Below, in pieces: positions 8,442 through 19,408 of a DNA stretch of 64,000 nucleotides. A program made the translations under genes and the position numbers. Position 1 is the stretch's first letter, and every line of letters starts with the position of its first letter. The stretch comes from Streptomyces sp. NBC_00239. GTDB lineage: Bacteria > Actinomycetota > Actinomycetes > Streptomycetales > Streptomycetaceae. Where the stretch lies: contig NZ_CP108095.1 of assembly GCF_036194065.1 (NCBI RefSeq), positions 5,146,001-5,210,000 on the forward strand. The letters are read 5' to 3'. Below the pieces are notes generated by a model that saw nothing but the letters and a program-made list of their open reading frames with translations, searched no databases and had not been told where the DNA came from.

Positions 8442-9872
8442 ATGACCTCTGTGCAGGTCGAGAACCAGGACAAGGGCACCGCCGCCGACGAGGCCGCGGG
8501 CGAGGGATACCACCGGGCGCTCGGCGCCCGCCAGATCCAGATGATCGCGATCGGCGGAGCCATCGGCACCGGGCTCTTCCTGGGCGCGGGCAAGGCCATC
8601 AGCAAGGCCGGCCCGAGTCTGATCCTGGCCTACGCCATCGCGGGGCTGGTCATCTTCTTCATCATGCGGGCCCTGGGCGAACTGCTCATGTACCGCCCGG
8701 TGTCGGGCTCCTTCTCGGAGTACGCCCGCGAGTTCGTCGGCCCGTTCTGGGGCTTCGTCACCGGCTGGACGTACTGGCTGTTCTGGGTGGTCACCGGCAT
8801 CACCGAAGTCACCGCGGCCGCCCAGTACATGTCCTTCTGGACCCATGACAGCTTCCCGCAATGGGCGTACGCGCTGATCTTCACGGTCATCCTGTACGGC
8901 GCGAACCTGATCTCCGTGAAGCTCTTCGGCGAGCTGGAGTTCTGGTTCTCGATGGTCAAGGTCACCGCCATCGTCGGCATGATCCTCATCTGCGCCGGCA
9001 TCCTCACCATCGGGTTCTCCGACGCCGCGGACACCGCCACCGTCGCCAACCTGTGGAGCGAGGGCGGCTTCTTCCCCAAGGGCCTCGGCGGCACGCTGAT
9101 GACCCTCCAGATCGTCATGTTCGCCTTCCTCGCGGTCGAGCTGGTCGGCGTCACCGCCGGCGAGTCCAAGGACCCCGAGAAGACCCTCCCCAAGGCCATC
9201 AACACCGTGCCGTGGCGGATCGCCGTCTTCTACGTCGGCGCGCTGATCATGATCCTGTCGGTCGTCCCGTGGACCGAGTTCCAGCCGGGCGTCAGCCCGT
9301 TCGTCGCGGCCTTCGAGAAGATGGGCCTCGGCGTCGGCGCCGCGATCGTCAACTTCGTCGTCCTCACCGCGGCCCTGTCCTCCTGCAACTCGGGCATGTA
9401 CTCCACCGGCCGGATGCTGCGCGACCTCGCGCTCAACGGCCAGGGACCGAAGTTCTTCACCAAGCTGACGAAGAGCGGCACCCCGCTCATCGGCACCACC
9501 TTCTCCGCCGCCCTGATGCTCGTCGGCGTCTGGATCAACTACGTCGCACCCGGCAAGGCCTTCGACTACGTCGTCTCCTTCGCCACCATCTCGGGCATGT
9601 GGGCCTGGATCATGATCCTGGTCTGCCAGCTCCGCTACCGCGCCAAGGCCGACCGCGGCGAGCTGCCGGCCTCCCCCTTCCGGGCCCCCGGCGCCCCGTG
9701 GACCAGCTGGTTCGCGCTCCTGTTCATCGGCATGGTCATCGTGATGATGGGCGTCGACAAGGACGCCCGCGTCTCGCTGTACTGCGCGCCGCTGTGGGGC
9801 CTGGTCCTCGCCGTCGCGTTCCAGGTCCTCAAGAGCCGCAACCCGCAGGGCGCCGCGTTCGTCAAGCGGTGA
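8442..9872 (+). CDS. Amino acid permease (APC superfamily, AAT family)
   Basis: The 476-residue protein is an inner-membrane proton/amino-acid symporter. The ATG at 8442 has GGAGAAAGG about 10 bases upstream; an upstream GTG at 8421 is less likely. The hallmark first helix reads QMIAIGGAIGTGLFLGAG, with the GxG(T/L) substrate loop of the APC fold. The next landmarks are GPSLILAYAIAGLVIFFIMR and ALGELLMYRPVSGSF. Some 12 hydrophobic helices follow, including FAFLAVELVGVTAGESKDP and ALSSCNSGMYSTGRML. These place it in the AAT group (GABA, aromatic, Asn, D-Ala/Ser permeases). The substrate cannot be fixed from sequence. A strong terminator follows, so it is monocistronic. Confidence 0.9.
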   Translation: MTSVQVENQDKGTAADEAAGEGYHRALGARQIQMIAIGGAIGTGLFLGAGKAISKAGPSLILAYAIAGLVIFFIMRALGELLMYRPVSGSFSEYAREFVGPFWGFVTGWTYWLFWVVTGITEVTAAAQYMSFWTHDSFPQWAYALIFTVILYGANLISVKLFGELEFWFSMVKVTAIVGMILICAGILTIGFSDAADTATVANLWSEGGFFPKGLGGTLMTLQIVMFAFLAVELVGVTAGESKDPEKTLPKAINTVPWRIAVFYVGALIMILSVVPWTEFQPGVSPFVAAFEKMGLGVGAAIVNFVVLTAALSSCNSGMYSTGRMLRDLALNGQGPKFFTKLTKSGTPLIGTTFSAALMLVGVWINYVAPGKAFDYVVSFATISGMWAWIMILVCQLRYRAKADRGELPASPFRAPGAPWTSWFALLFIGMVIVMMGVDKDARVSLYCAPLWGLVLAVAFQVLKSRNPQGAAFVKR

Positions 9873-9918
9873 CAGGAAGCCCCTGAGGGCAGGCGCCGAG
9901 CGCCTCCTGTCCAGCATC

Positions 9919-9957
9919 CGGGCCCTCCCGTACCAGATCTCGGTACGGGAGGGCCCG
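9919..9957 (+). terminator. Intrinsic terminator after the permease gene
   Basis: A perfect 16-bp stem (9919-9934 with 9942-9957) closes a 7-base loop, 46 bases after the permease stop and 19 bases before the next start. Confidence 0.85.
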
Positions 9958-9976
9958 TCTGCTTATCCTGTCGCTC

Positions 9977-10399
9977 ATGCTGACCCTCACCCAGGCCCTG
10001 TACGACCAGATCGTCGCGCACGCCCGCGAGGACCACCCCGACGAAGCGTGCGGCGTCGTCGCCGGACCGGCCGGCACCGGCCGCCCCGAGCGGTTCATCC
10101 CGATGCTCAACGCCGCACGCTCGCCCACGTTCTACGAGTTCGACTCGAAGGACCTCCTCGCCCTCTACCGCGAGATGGACGACCGGGACGAGGAGCCCGT
10201 GATCGTCTACCACTCGCACACCGCGACCGAGGCCTACCCCTCGCGCACCGACGTGACGTACGCGAACGAGCCCGCCGCCCACTACGTCCTGGTCTCCACG
10301 GCCGACAAGGACGGCCTGGGGGAGTTCCAGTTCCGCTCGTACCGGATCGTCGACGGAGTGATCACCGAGGAAGAAGTGCAGGTCGTGGCGGCCTACTGA
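9977..10399 (+). CDS. mec: JAMM/MPN+ metallopeptidase, Mec-type
   Basis: The 140-residue zinc isopeptidase-like enzyme carries the JAMM motif: a catalytic Glu near the N-terminus (HPDEACGVVAG) and YHSHTATEAYPSRTD, i.e. H-x-H-x7-S-x2-D. In mycobacteria Mec cleaves cysteine from the CysO-cysteine adduct made by CysM. Here the gene lies upstream of cysO (10703) and cysM (10990) on the same strand, so that role is strongly suggested. It may also trim the two residues after the Gly-Gly of CysO. It is cytosolic with no signal peptide. The start ATG 9977 lies 19 bases after the permease terminator. Confidence 0.9.
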   Translation: MLTLTQALYDQIVAHAREDHPDEACGVVAGPAGTGRPERFIPMLNAARSPTFYEFDSKDLLALYREMDDRDEEPVIVYHSHTATEAYPSRTDVTYANEPAAHYVLVSTADKDGLGEFQFRSYRIVDGVITEEEVQVVAAY

Positions 10400-10476
10400 C
10401 CACGATGTGAGCCAGCAGCGTCCGGTATGCGAGATCACACTCCATTCGGCCGCCCGGGAATCGTTACGATGCCCGC

Positions 10477-10590
10477 ATGGTTTCCCACGACGTGAGCATC
10501 GATACGCCCGGCAGTGCCCCGCTGCTCGTGGCGCGGCTGCACGTCGACCTGTGCCGCCTCGCCAGCGCGATCTGTCCCGCTGCCGCCTGA
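10477..10590 (+). CDS. Putative cysteine-sensing leader peptide upstream of cysO
   Basis: This 37-residue ORF begins at ATG 10477 and ends at TGA 10588-10590. It has the streptomycete 'putative leader peptide' pattern: a variable N-terminus followed by LLVARLHVDLCRLASAICP. Cys codons sit at positions 26 and 33, late in the ORF. It lies 112 bases before cysO in the mec-cysO-cysM cluster. Leader peptides of this type precede sulfur-assimilation genes in Actinobacteria and are thought to stall when charged tRNA-Cys is scarce. I infer attenuation or translational control of cysO-cysM by cysteine. It is not expected to encode a functional protein. Confidence 0.75.
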   Translation: MVSHDVSIDTPGSAPLLVARLHVDLCRLASAICPAAA

Positions 10591-11940
<1,350 letters not shown>

Positions 11941-12081
11941 CGCCCGACGGCCGGCACTCACGGCCGACGCCCGAGGGCCACGTCCTGACGGCCGACGCCG
12001 ACGCACCACGAGCGCCGCGACCCGCGGCCCGCGAACCCGCCGCGCCACGCCCGGCCGGCACCGCGGGCCGCGGGTTTCGCG

Positions 12082-12537
12082 TCAGTCCGCCAGATGGCGG
12101 ACCTGATCCCAGACCACCGGGTCCACCACGCCCACCCGGCGCCGGAAGTCCCACACCGAGACGTCCCGCAGTTCGGCCGTCTCCAGGAAGCTCGGCCGGC
12201 CGTGCGCGTCGCCCACGACCCCCGGCGGCAGCGGGATCACCCCCGGCCGCTCGTCGCGGTACTTGCTCGTGATCTTCGCGACCCGCACCGTGGCGTGCCC
12301 GCGCACCCCCAGCACCAGACAGGGCCGGTCCTTGCCGCCCGGCCCGTCCTCGTACGGCACTTCGGCCCACCAGATCTCGCCCGGCGCCGGCCGCGGCGGC
12401 GGGCCCGGCCGGTGCGGGCCCGGACGCCCGGGCGGTGGCGTCCGTACGCCCGGCCCGCGTCCGCGGCGCCCGGCCACCAGCACCACCAGGGCCAGCGCCA
12501 CGACCGCGGCCAGCGCGGGCCACCAGGACGTGTCCAT
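12082..12537 (-). CDS. Membrane-anchored PemK/MazF-like protein
   Basis: The 151-residue protein starts at ATG 12537 (MDTSWWPALAAVV). A single N-terminal membrane helix (ALAAVVALALVVLVAG) is followed by a basic/Pro-rich linker. The PemK/MazF-fold domain starts at APGEIWWAEVPYEDG, the classic P-G-(D/E)-I-(W/V)-W start, and continues with KDRPCLVLGV and VAKITSKYRDERPGVIPLP. MazF-type toxins are mRNA interferases, but no antitoxin gene flanks this one and the membrane tether is unusual. It may therefore be a housekeeping or regulatory PemK-like protein, not an active toxin. The gene is convergent with cysM. Confidence 0.75.
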   Translation of the reverse strand: MDTSWWPALAAVVALALVVLVAGRRGRGPGVRTPPPGRPGPHRPGPPPRPAPGEIWWAEVPYEDGPGGKDRPCLVLGVRGHATVRVAKITSKYRDERPGVIPLPPGVVGDAHGRPSFLETAELRDVSVWDFRRRVGVVDPVVWDQVRHLAD

Positions 12538-12773
12538 GGCTCGACGGTAACCGCGAGCCCGCCACCGGGCGCGGCGGCCGCGCCGCGCGGCGGCAACCCC
12601 TGTGCGGTCCGTCGCCCCGGGGGGTGACGGCACAGGTGAGTTCCCCCACAACGGCCTGCCGTGGAGGAGCGACCGCCGCTTTCGCGCCTTACGCTCGACG
12701 CACGCACGGCCCCCCCACGCCCCCACGCACGGCTCACCCGCCGCCCGTTTCCGCCCACGGAGGTTCCTGCTCC

Positions 12774-13526
12774 ATGAAGCTCACCGTCGTCGGCTGCTCG
12801 GGTTCGTTCCCGTCCGCGGAATCGGCCTGCTCGAGCTACCTCGTCGAGGCCGACGGCTTCCGGCTGCTCCTCGACATGGGCAACGGCGCCCTGGGCGAGC
12901 TGCAGCGCCACTGCGGTCTGTACGACCTCGACGCCATCTTCCTGAGTCACCTGCACGCGGACCACTGCATCGACATGTGCGCGTACTTCGTCGCCCGCTA
13001 CTACCGCCACGAGGGCGGCCGCTGCGGCACGATCCCCGTGTACGGGCCGGAGGGCACCGAACAGCGCCTGACCACCGCGTACGAGGACGTCCCCGACGAG
13101 CGCTCGATGAGCGAGGTCTTCGATTTCCGCACCCTGAAGCCGGGCGGTTTCGAGATCGGCCCGTTCCAGGTGCGCACCGAACGCGTCTGCCACCCGGTCG
13201 AGGCGTACGGCATCCGGGTCGAGCACGGCGGCAAGTCCCTCACCTACTCGGGTGACACCGGCACCTGCGCCGCGCTCGCCGCGCTCGCCGAGGACACCGA
13301 CCTCTTCCTGTGCGAGGCCTCCTTCACGCACGGCAAGGAAGACATCCCGGACCTGCACCTCAACGGCCGCGAGGCCGGCGAGTTCGCGCGCGACGCCCGC
13401 GCCGGCCGCCTGGTCCTCACCCACATCCCGCCGTGGACGGACGCCGACCGGAACCTCGCCGACGCCCGCGCCGTCTACCCGGGCCCGGCGGACCTCGCGT
13501 ACGCGGGCGCCGTCTACGAGATCTGA
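12774..13526 (+). CDS. MBL-fold metallo-hydrolase
   Basis: The 250-residue protein is a metallo-beta-lactamase-fold hydrolase of the RNase Z-like/phosphodiesterase type. The start is MKLTVVGCSGSFPSAES. The metal-binding motif FLSHLHADHCID (HxHxDH) is at about residues 60-70. A His lies in TERVCHPVEAYG, an Asp in LTYSGDTGTC, and the C-terminal His in RLVLTHIPPW. The set is complete, so the enzyme should bind two metals. The substrate is not deducible: cyclic nucleotides, RNA or other phosphodiesters are possible. Upstream is the divergent PemK-like gene; downstream is a strong bidirectional terminator shared with nagE2. Confidence 0.88.
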   Translation: MKLTVVGCSGSFPSAESACSSYLVEADGFRLLLDMGNGALGELQRHCGLYDLDAIFLSHLHADHCIDMCAYFVARYYRHEGGRCGTIPVYGPEGTEQRLTTAYEDVPDERSMSEVFDFRTLKPGGFEIGPFQVRTERVCHPVEAYGIRVEHGGKSLTYSGDTGTCAALAALAEDTDLFLCEASFTHGKEDIPDLHLNGREAGEFARDARAGRLVLTHIPPWTDADRNLADARAVYPGPADLAYAGAVYEI

Positions 13527-13600
13527 GCCCGTACGGGCATCCCCTACGGGTATCCCCTACGGGCAGTCCCCACCGGGCGGCCCGCCCCGCGCACCCAACG

Positions 13601-13640
13601 ACGAAGCCCCCGCACTCCTCGGGGAGTGCGGGGGCTTCGT
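13601..13640. terminator. Bidirectional terminator between the MBL gene and nagE2
   Basis: A perfect 18-bp stem pairs 13601-13618 with 13623-13640 around a TCGG loop. It separates two convergent genes and can end both transcripts. Confidence 0.85.
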
Positions 13641-13669
13641 GCGCAGGGGCCGGGGCCGGGGCCGAGGCC

Positions 13670-14944
13670 TTACTTGGCTTCGGCCTTCTCCATCTCGGCG
13701 AGCTCCTCGTCGGACTCGCGGCCCGGCGTCGGGAGGTTGAACTTGGTGATCGCGAAGCGGAAGACCACGTAGTAGATCGCCGCGAACACGAGGCCGATCG
13801 GGATGATCAGCCAGGGCTTGGTCGACTTGCTCCAGCTCAGGCTCAGGTCGATGAGACCGGCCGAGAAGGTGAAGCCGCCGTGGACGCCCAGCGCCCAGGT
13901 GATGGCCATCGACAGCGCGGTCAGCACGGCGTGGATCGCGTACAGCACCGGGGCGATGAACATGAACGAGAACTCGATCGGCTCGGTGACACCCGTGACG
14001 AACGAGGTGAGCGCGAGGGAGACCATCATGCCGGTGACGGCCTTGCGGCGCTCCGGGCGGGCGGAGTGCGCGATGGCCAGGGCGGCGGCCGGCAGGCCGA
14101 ACATCATGATCGGGTAGAAGCCGGTCATGAACAGGCCGGCGCTGGAGTCGCCGGCGAAGAAGCGGTTCAGGTCGCCGTGGACGATGTCGCCGGCGGCGTT
14201 GGTGAAGTCACCGATCTGGAACCAGGCGACGGTGTTGACGAACTGGTGCATGCCGATCGGGATCAGACCGCGGTTGATGACACCGAAGATGCCCGCGCCG
14301 ACGGAGCCGAGGCCCGTCATCCACTCGCCGAAGTTGGAGATGACCTCGCCGATCGGCTCCCACACGAGACCGAAGAAGACACCCATCAGCACGCCGACGA
14401 AGGCCATGATGATCGGGACCAGGCGGCGGCCGTTGAAGAAGCCGAGCCAGTCCACCAGCTTGGTGCGGTGGAACTTCTGCCACAGCACGGCGGCCAGCAG
14501 ACCCATGATGATGCCGCCGAGGACACCGGGGTTGTTGTACGTCGCCGCGACGTCGACGCCCTTGTTCGCCGTGGTGTTGACGACGGCCTCGGTCACCGGG
14601 AAGGCGGTGAGGACGTTCTTGTAGACCAGGAAGCCCACGAGCGCCGCGAGCGCGGTGGAGCCGTCCGCCTTCTTGGCGAAGCCGATGGCCACACCGATGC
14701 AGAAGAGCAGCGGCAGGTTCGCGAAGACCGCGTCACCGGCGGTGGCGAACACCGTGGCGACCTTGCCCCAGCCGAGGCCGTCCGCGCCGAACACGTCCGG
14801 CTGGCCGAAGCGCAGCAGCAGACCGGCCGCGGGCAGCACCGCGATGGGCAGCTGAAGGCTGCGGCCGACCTTCTGCAGGCCCTGGATCAGGCCGGAGCCC
14901 CACTTCTTGGCGGGAGGCGCCTTGTCGGCAGTAGCCGTAGTCAT
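13670..14944 (-). CDS. nagE2: PTS N-acetylglucosamine permease EIIC component, NagE2-like
   Basis: The 424-residue membrane protein imports GlcNAc with phosphorylation by the PTS. It is an EIIC-only protein; no EIIB or EIIA domain follows, and EIIB is supplied by NagF (16823). The EIIC hallmark LQKVGRSLQLPIAVLPAAGLLLRFG opens the protein, followed by LLFCIGVAIGFAKKADGSTALAALVGF and, in the C-terminal half, VTGVTEPIEFSFMFIAP. About ten hydrophobic helices are visible. The start ATG 14944 has GGAGG just upstream. dre operators lie at 15036-15064, 92-120 bases upstream, so DasR control is expected. By order in the S. coelicolor type locus it corresponds to NagE2. Confidence 0.9.
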   Translation of the reverse strand: MTTATADKAPPAKKWGSGLIQGLQKVGRSLQLPIAVLPAAGLLLRFGQPDVFGADGLGWGKVATVFATAGDAVFANLPLLFCIGVAIGFAKKADGSTALAALVGFLVYKNVLTAFPVTEAVVNTTANKGVDVAATYNNPGVLGGIIMGLLAAVLWQKFHRTKLVDWLGFFNGRRLVPIIMAFVGVLMGVFFGLVWEPIGEVISNFGEWMTGLGSVGAGIFGVINRGLIPIGMHQFVNTVAWFQIGDFTNAAGDIVHGDLNRFFAGDSSAGLFMTGFYPIMMFGLPAAALAIAHSARPERRKAVTGMMVSLALTSFVTGVTEPIEFSFMFIAPVLYAIHAVLTALSMAITWALGVHGGFTFSAGLIDLSLSWSKSTKPWLIIPIGLVFAAIYYVVFRFAITKFNLPTPGRESDEELAEMEKAEAK

Positions 14945-15035
14945 AACTTCCTCCGGGGAACAAGGCGCCGCCGGGGGACAGCTAGGACGGCGGCGTCTCA
15001 GAAAGGGAGTACGCGGGCCCCGGATGCGGGGTGCG

Positions 15036-15064
15036 TGGTCTACACCAATGGGTGGTGTAGACCA
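15036..15064. promoter_or_regulatory. Two DasR-type dre operators upstream of nagE2
   Basis: TGGTCTACACCA (15036-15047) and TGGTGTAGACCA (15053-15064) each match the DasR consensus TGGTCTAGACCA with one change. They are spaced 5 bases apart. DasR is the GntR/HutC repressor that responds to glucosamine-6-phosphate and controls GlcNAc uptake and chitin use. The regulator gene itself is not in this window. Confidence 0.85.
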
Positions 15065-15108
15065 GTTGTAACACGGTGAGGGTTAGATAAGGAACCTTCG
15101 TTTTCCTG

Positions 15109-15120
15109 TGGTCTACACCA
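15109..15120. promoter_or_regulatory. Third dre-like site between nagE2 and nagE1
   Basis: TGGTCTACACCA at 15109-15120 repeats the sequence at 15036. It is about 165 bases upstream of nagE2 and could act with the pair at 15036-15064. Confidence 0.75.
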
Positions 15121-15220
15121 CACTCGGAGGGTCGGGATCAAAGCCCCGAGCCCACGGGCCCGGACCGCCCCGGGCGGGCCGCCCGTTACCCATCCGGAAT
15201 CTGTCGCCGGGCATGACGAA

Positions 15221-15248
15221 GGCCCCCGGATCAAAGGATCCGAGGGCC
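15221..15248 (-). terminator. Hairpin after nagE1
   Basis: A 12-bp stem with one mismatch (15221-15232 with 15237-15248, AAAG loop) lies 32 bases beyond the nagE1 stop in the direction of transcription. It probably ends that message before the dre cluster of nagE2. Confidence 0.65.
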
Positions 15249-15280
15249 CTGTGGGGGAGGGGCGGAGTGCCCCCGCCCCG

Positions 15281-16582
<1,302 letters not shown>

Positions 16583-16624
16583 CGGCGTCCTCCCTGACGG
16601 TCCGTTTTGGCGGTGGCCGCACAG

Positions 16625-16636
16625 TGGTGTAGACCA
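16625..16636. promoter_or_regulatory. dre operator between nagE1 and nagF
   Basis: TGGTGTAGACCA, flanked by CAG and GTG, is 43-54 bases upstream of the nagE1 start and 187-198 bases upstream of nagF. It can serve both divergent transcripts. Confidence 0.8.
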
Positions 16637-16822
16637 GTGACGTGCGGTCGCAGAGGACCGGCCCGCTGAGGGCAGGTTGCTGCTGATCGTCATCATTCGA
16701 CAGCCAGCGGACCCGCGCTCGCGAAGATGGGCCAACCGTGGGTTAACGTGACAAAGCGGACCCCGGGACCCCACCATGCGGGCCGCCGAGACTCGTTCCT
16801 TGAACACAGGGAGAACAGACAC

Positions 16823-17056
16823 ATGGCCACCAAGGCTGAGAAGATCGTCGCCGGGCTCGGCGGCATCGAGAACATCGAAGAAGTCGAAGGCTGCATCACG
16901 CGCCTGCGCACCGAGGTCCTCGACCCGAGCAAGGTCGACGAGGCCGCCCTGAAGTCCGCCGGCGCCCACGGCGTCGTGAAGATGGGCACCGCGATCCAGG
17001 TCGTCATCGGCACCGACGCCGACCCGATCGCCGCCGAGATCGAAGACATGATGTGA
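16823..17056 (+). CDS. nagF: PTS EIIB component for GlcNAc, NagF-like
   Basis: The 77-residue soluble EIIB protein relays phosphate from EIIA to sugar on EIIC. The phosphorylated Cys lies in VEGCITRLRTEV, the exact EIIB(Glc/GlcNAc) motif. The N-terminus is KAEKIVAGLGGIENIEE and the C-terminus ends VVIGTDADPIAAEIEDM. The stand-alone form explains the lack of EIIB in NagE1 and NagE2. The start ATG 16823 has GGGAG upstream. It is divergent from nagE1 and shares the DasR-controlled intergenic region. Confidence 0.93.
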   Translation: MATKAEKIVAGLGGIENIEEVEGCITRLRTEVLDPSKVDEAALKSAGAHGVVKMGTAIQVVIGTDADPIAAEIEDMM

Positions 17057-17077
17057 GCTGAGCCCACCGGCTCACCA

Positions 17078-17108
17078 GACCCCGTACGGGCCCGCCCCGC
17101 ACGGGGTC
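17078..17108 (+). terminator. Hairpin after nagF
   Basis: Arms GACCCCGT (17078-17085) and ACGGGGTC (17101-17108) lie 22 bases past the nagF stop. The 15-base loop can pair partly with itself. It is a plausible terminator. Confidence 0.6.
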
Positions 17109-17146
17109 CTCGCGTACCCGGACCGGGGGCGGCTCGCCCCCTGGCC

Positions 17147-17256
17147 CGGGATCACGCGTACCCGCGCCGGGGATCACGCGTACCCGCGCCCGGGATCACG
17201 CGTACCCGCGCCGGGGATCACGCGTACCCGCGCCGGGGATCACGCGTACCCGCGCC
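17147..17256. repeat. 22-bp tandem repeat, five units
   Basis: The unit GGGGATCACGCGTACCCGCGCC repeats five times without spacers at 17147, 17169, 17191, 17213 and 17235. Copies 1 and 3 start with C where the others start with G. It fills most of the 309-base gap between nagF and rph. Each unit contains ACGCGT (a palindrome) so the array has repeated self-complementary elements. Function is unknown; the short period and lack of spacers exclude CRISPR. Confidence 0.9.
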
Positions 17257-17365
17257 GGGGGGCGCGCGCCCGGGCCCGGCACCGCGTCACAACCGGCCGG
17301 GCACGAACGGCCGGGCACAACCGGCCGGCACGAACGGCCGGACGCGAACGACTAGGCTCGCACCC

Positions 17366-18091
<726 letters not shown>

Positions 18092-18156
18092 CGCCGACAC
18101 CACGACCGCCGGGGCGGCCGGGAACCTTGTGGAGCCCCCCGAGCGTCCTGTCCTGT

Positions 18157-18187
18157 ACGGGCGCACAGTTCGACGCTGTGCGCCCGT
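18157..18187 (+). terminator. Inverted repeat after rph
   Basis: Perfect 12-bp arms (18157-18168 and 18176-18187) around a 7-base loop lie 66 bases beyond the rph stop and 33 bases before the lipoprotein start. It is either the rph terminator or a leader structure of the lipoprotein mRNA. Confidence 0.6.
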
Positions 18188-18219
18188 CCGCACATCCGAC
18201 CCTGGGGGGAAACCGCCGC

Positions 18220-18603
18220 ATGGCCATGCACCGCCGCACCGCCGCACTCGCCGTCACCGCACTGCTCGCCCTGCCCGCAGTGACCGCCTGCTCCGCGATC
18301 GACACCGCCCTGGACTGTGCCCAGACCGCAGTGGCCATCAGCGACGCCGTCAACGACCTCCAGCAGGCCATATCCCAGGCGGGCAACAGCCCCCAGGAGG
18401 CGCAGGCCGCCCTCGACGAGATCGAGAAGAGCCTCAACGATGTCGGCGACAAGAGCGACAACACCGACATCGGCAAGGCCGTCGACTCCATCAGCCAGGG
18501 AGTCGCCAACGTGCGCACCGCCATCGACAAGGGCGACGCCACCCCCGACCTCACCCCGATCACGGACGGCGCCACCGAACTCAGCAAGGTGTGCACTCCC
18601 TGA
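18220..18603 (+). CDS. Putative lipoprotein
   Basis: The 127-residue protein starts at ATG 18220, 9 bases after a GGGGGGA ribosome binding site. The signal peptide is lipoprotein-type: MHRRTAALAVTALLALP followed by the lipobox VTAC, so the mature protein would begin at Cys around residue 24. The mature part is helical and acidic, with QQAISQAGNSPQEAQAAL and DEIEKSLNDVGDKSDN, and no recognisable catalytic motif. It ends LSKVCTP. It should sit on the outer face of the membrane. I do not recognise a family. It is placed between rph and rdgB. Confidence 0.8.
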   Translation: MAMHRRTAALAVTALLALPAVTACSAIDTALDCAQTAVAISDAVNDLQQAISQAGNSPQEAQAALDEIEKSLNDVGDKSDNTDIGKAVDSISQGVANVRTAIDKGDATPDLTPITDGATELSKVCTP

Positions 18604-18605
18604 TC

Positions 18606-18620
18606 CCCCGATAATCGGGG
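18606..18620 (+). promoter_or_regulatory. Short hairpin covering the rdgB ribosome binding site
   Basis: CCCCGAT (18606-18612) pairs perfectly with ATCGGGG (18614-18620); the rdgB ATG is at 18622. The only G-rich segment that could act as a ribosome binding site is inside the right arm. The single-base loop is sterically tight, so pairing in RNA would open at least the inner base pair. Confidence 0.45.
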
Positions 18621-18621
18621 C

Positions 18622-19224
18622 ATGAGCCGCCTCATCCTCGCCACCCGCAACGCGGGCAAAGTCACCGAACTCCACGCCATCCTGTCCGCGGCCGGCCTGC
18701 CCCACGAGCTGGTCGGCGCGGACGCGTACCCCGAGATCCCGGACGTCAAGGAAACCGGCGTCACCTTCGCGGAGAACGCGCTCCTCAAGGCGCACGCCCT
18801 CGCCCGGGCCACCGGGCTCCCGGCCGTCGCCGACGACTCGGGCCTGTGCGTGGACGTGCTGGGCGGCGCCCCCGGCATCTTCTCCGCCCGCTGGGCCGGC
18901 AGCCACGGCGACGACGCGGCGAACCTCGCGCTCCTGCTCGCCCAGCTCTCCGACATCGACGACGCCCACCGCGGCGCCCACTTCGCGTGCGCGGCCGCAC
19001 TCGCCCTCCCCGATGGCACCGAACGCGTCGTCGAGGGCCGCCTGACGGGCCGCCTGCGCCACACCCCGGCCGGCACCGGCGGCTTCGGCTACGACCCGAT
19101 CCTCCAGCCCGACGGCGAAACCCGCACATGCGCCGAACTGTCCGCAGCCGAAAAGAACGCCATCTCCCACCGCGGCCACGCCTTCCGCGCGCTCGTCCCG
19201 GTGGTCCGGGAGCTGTTGGGCTGA
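18622..19224 (+). CDS. rdgB: XTP/dITP diphosphatase (RdgB/HAM1)
   Basis: The 200-residue enzyme removes non-canonical purine nucleotides (XTP, ITP, dITP) from the pool. The signature LILATRNAGKVTELHAIL opens the protein. Next are VTFAENALLKAHALARATG, the catalytic ADDSGLCVDVLGGAPGIFSARW, the GGFGYDPIL loop, and KNAISHRGHAFRAL near the C-terminus. All are in the expected order. It is the usual partner of rph in Actinobacteria. A strong terminator follows. Confidence 0.96.
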   Translation: MSRLILATRNAGKVTELHAILSAAGLPHELVGADAYPEIPDVKETGVTFAENALLKAHALARATGLPAVADDSGLCVDVLGGAPGIFSARWAGSHGDDAANLALLLAQLSDIDDAHRGAHFACAAALALPDGTERVVEGRLTGRLRHTPAGTGGFGYDPILQPDGETRTCAELSAAEKNAISHRGHAFRALVPVVRELLG

Positions 19225-19240
19225 CATGGCCCGGACGTGC

Positions 19241-19277
19241 CGAAGGCCCCGCACGCTTCTGCGTGCGGGGCCTTCGT
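19241..19277. terminator. Bidirectional terminator between rdgB and tRNA-Leu
   Basis: A perfect 16-bp stem (19241-19256 with 19262-19277) around TTCTT lies 16 bases past the rdgB stop and 7 bases beyond the mature 3' end of the minus-strand tRNA. It can end both convergent transcripts. Confidence 0.9.
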
Positions 19278-19283
19278 CCGCGT

Positions 19284-19367
19284 GCGGCCGGAGGGACTCG
19301 AACCCTCAAGGGATTTCTCCCACAACTACCTAAAAGTTGCGTGTAGGCCAATTCCACCACGGCCGCC
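19284..19367 (-). tRNA. tRNA-Leu (anticodon UAG)
   Basis: The acceptor stem GCGGCCG (5' end at 19367) pairs with CGGCCGC ending at 19285, and the discriminator is A. The anticodon stem CAACT/AGTTG encloses the loop TTTAGGT, giving anticodon UAG, which reads CUA and by wobble CUG. A long variable arm (GGGAGAAATCCC region) marks a class II tRNA, as expected for leucine. The T arm carries GGTTCGAGTCC. CCA is not encoded. Confidence 0.95.
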
Positions 19368-19408
19368 CAAGCCTGACCAATTCGGACATCCGGTCTGTCT
19401 GGCTGCGG

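Noticed and set aside
8157..9917. 586-codon reverse-strand open frame
   Set aside because: Antisense to the amino-acid permease; Asp/Gly/Glu-rich translation without motifs.
13310..15079. 589-codon plus-strand open frame over nagE2
   Set aside because: It is the opposite-strand shadow of nagE2 and continues past the terminator; it shows no protein features.
17147..17256. CRISPR array
   Set aside because: The 22-bp units abut directly with no unique spacers and no cas genes are near.
19284..19367. tRNA-Leu as attachment site of an integrated element carrying the HNH genes
   Set aside because: The HNH genes lie on the 5' side of the tRNA, no integrase is near and no direct repeat of the tRNA 3' end is seen by eye.
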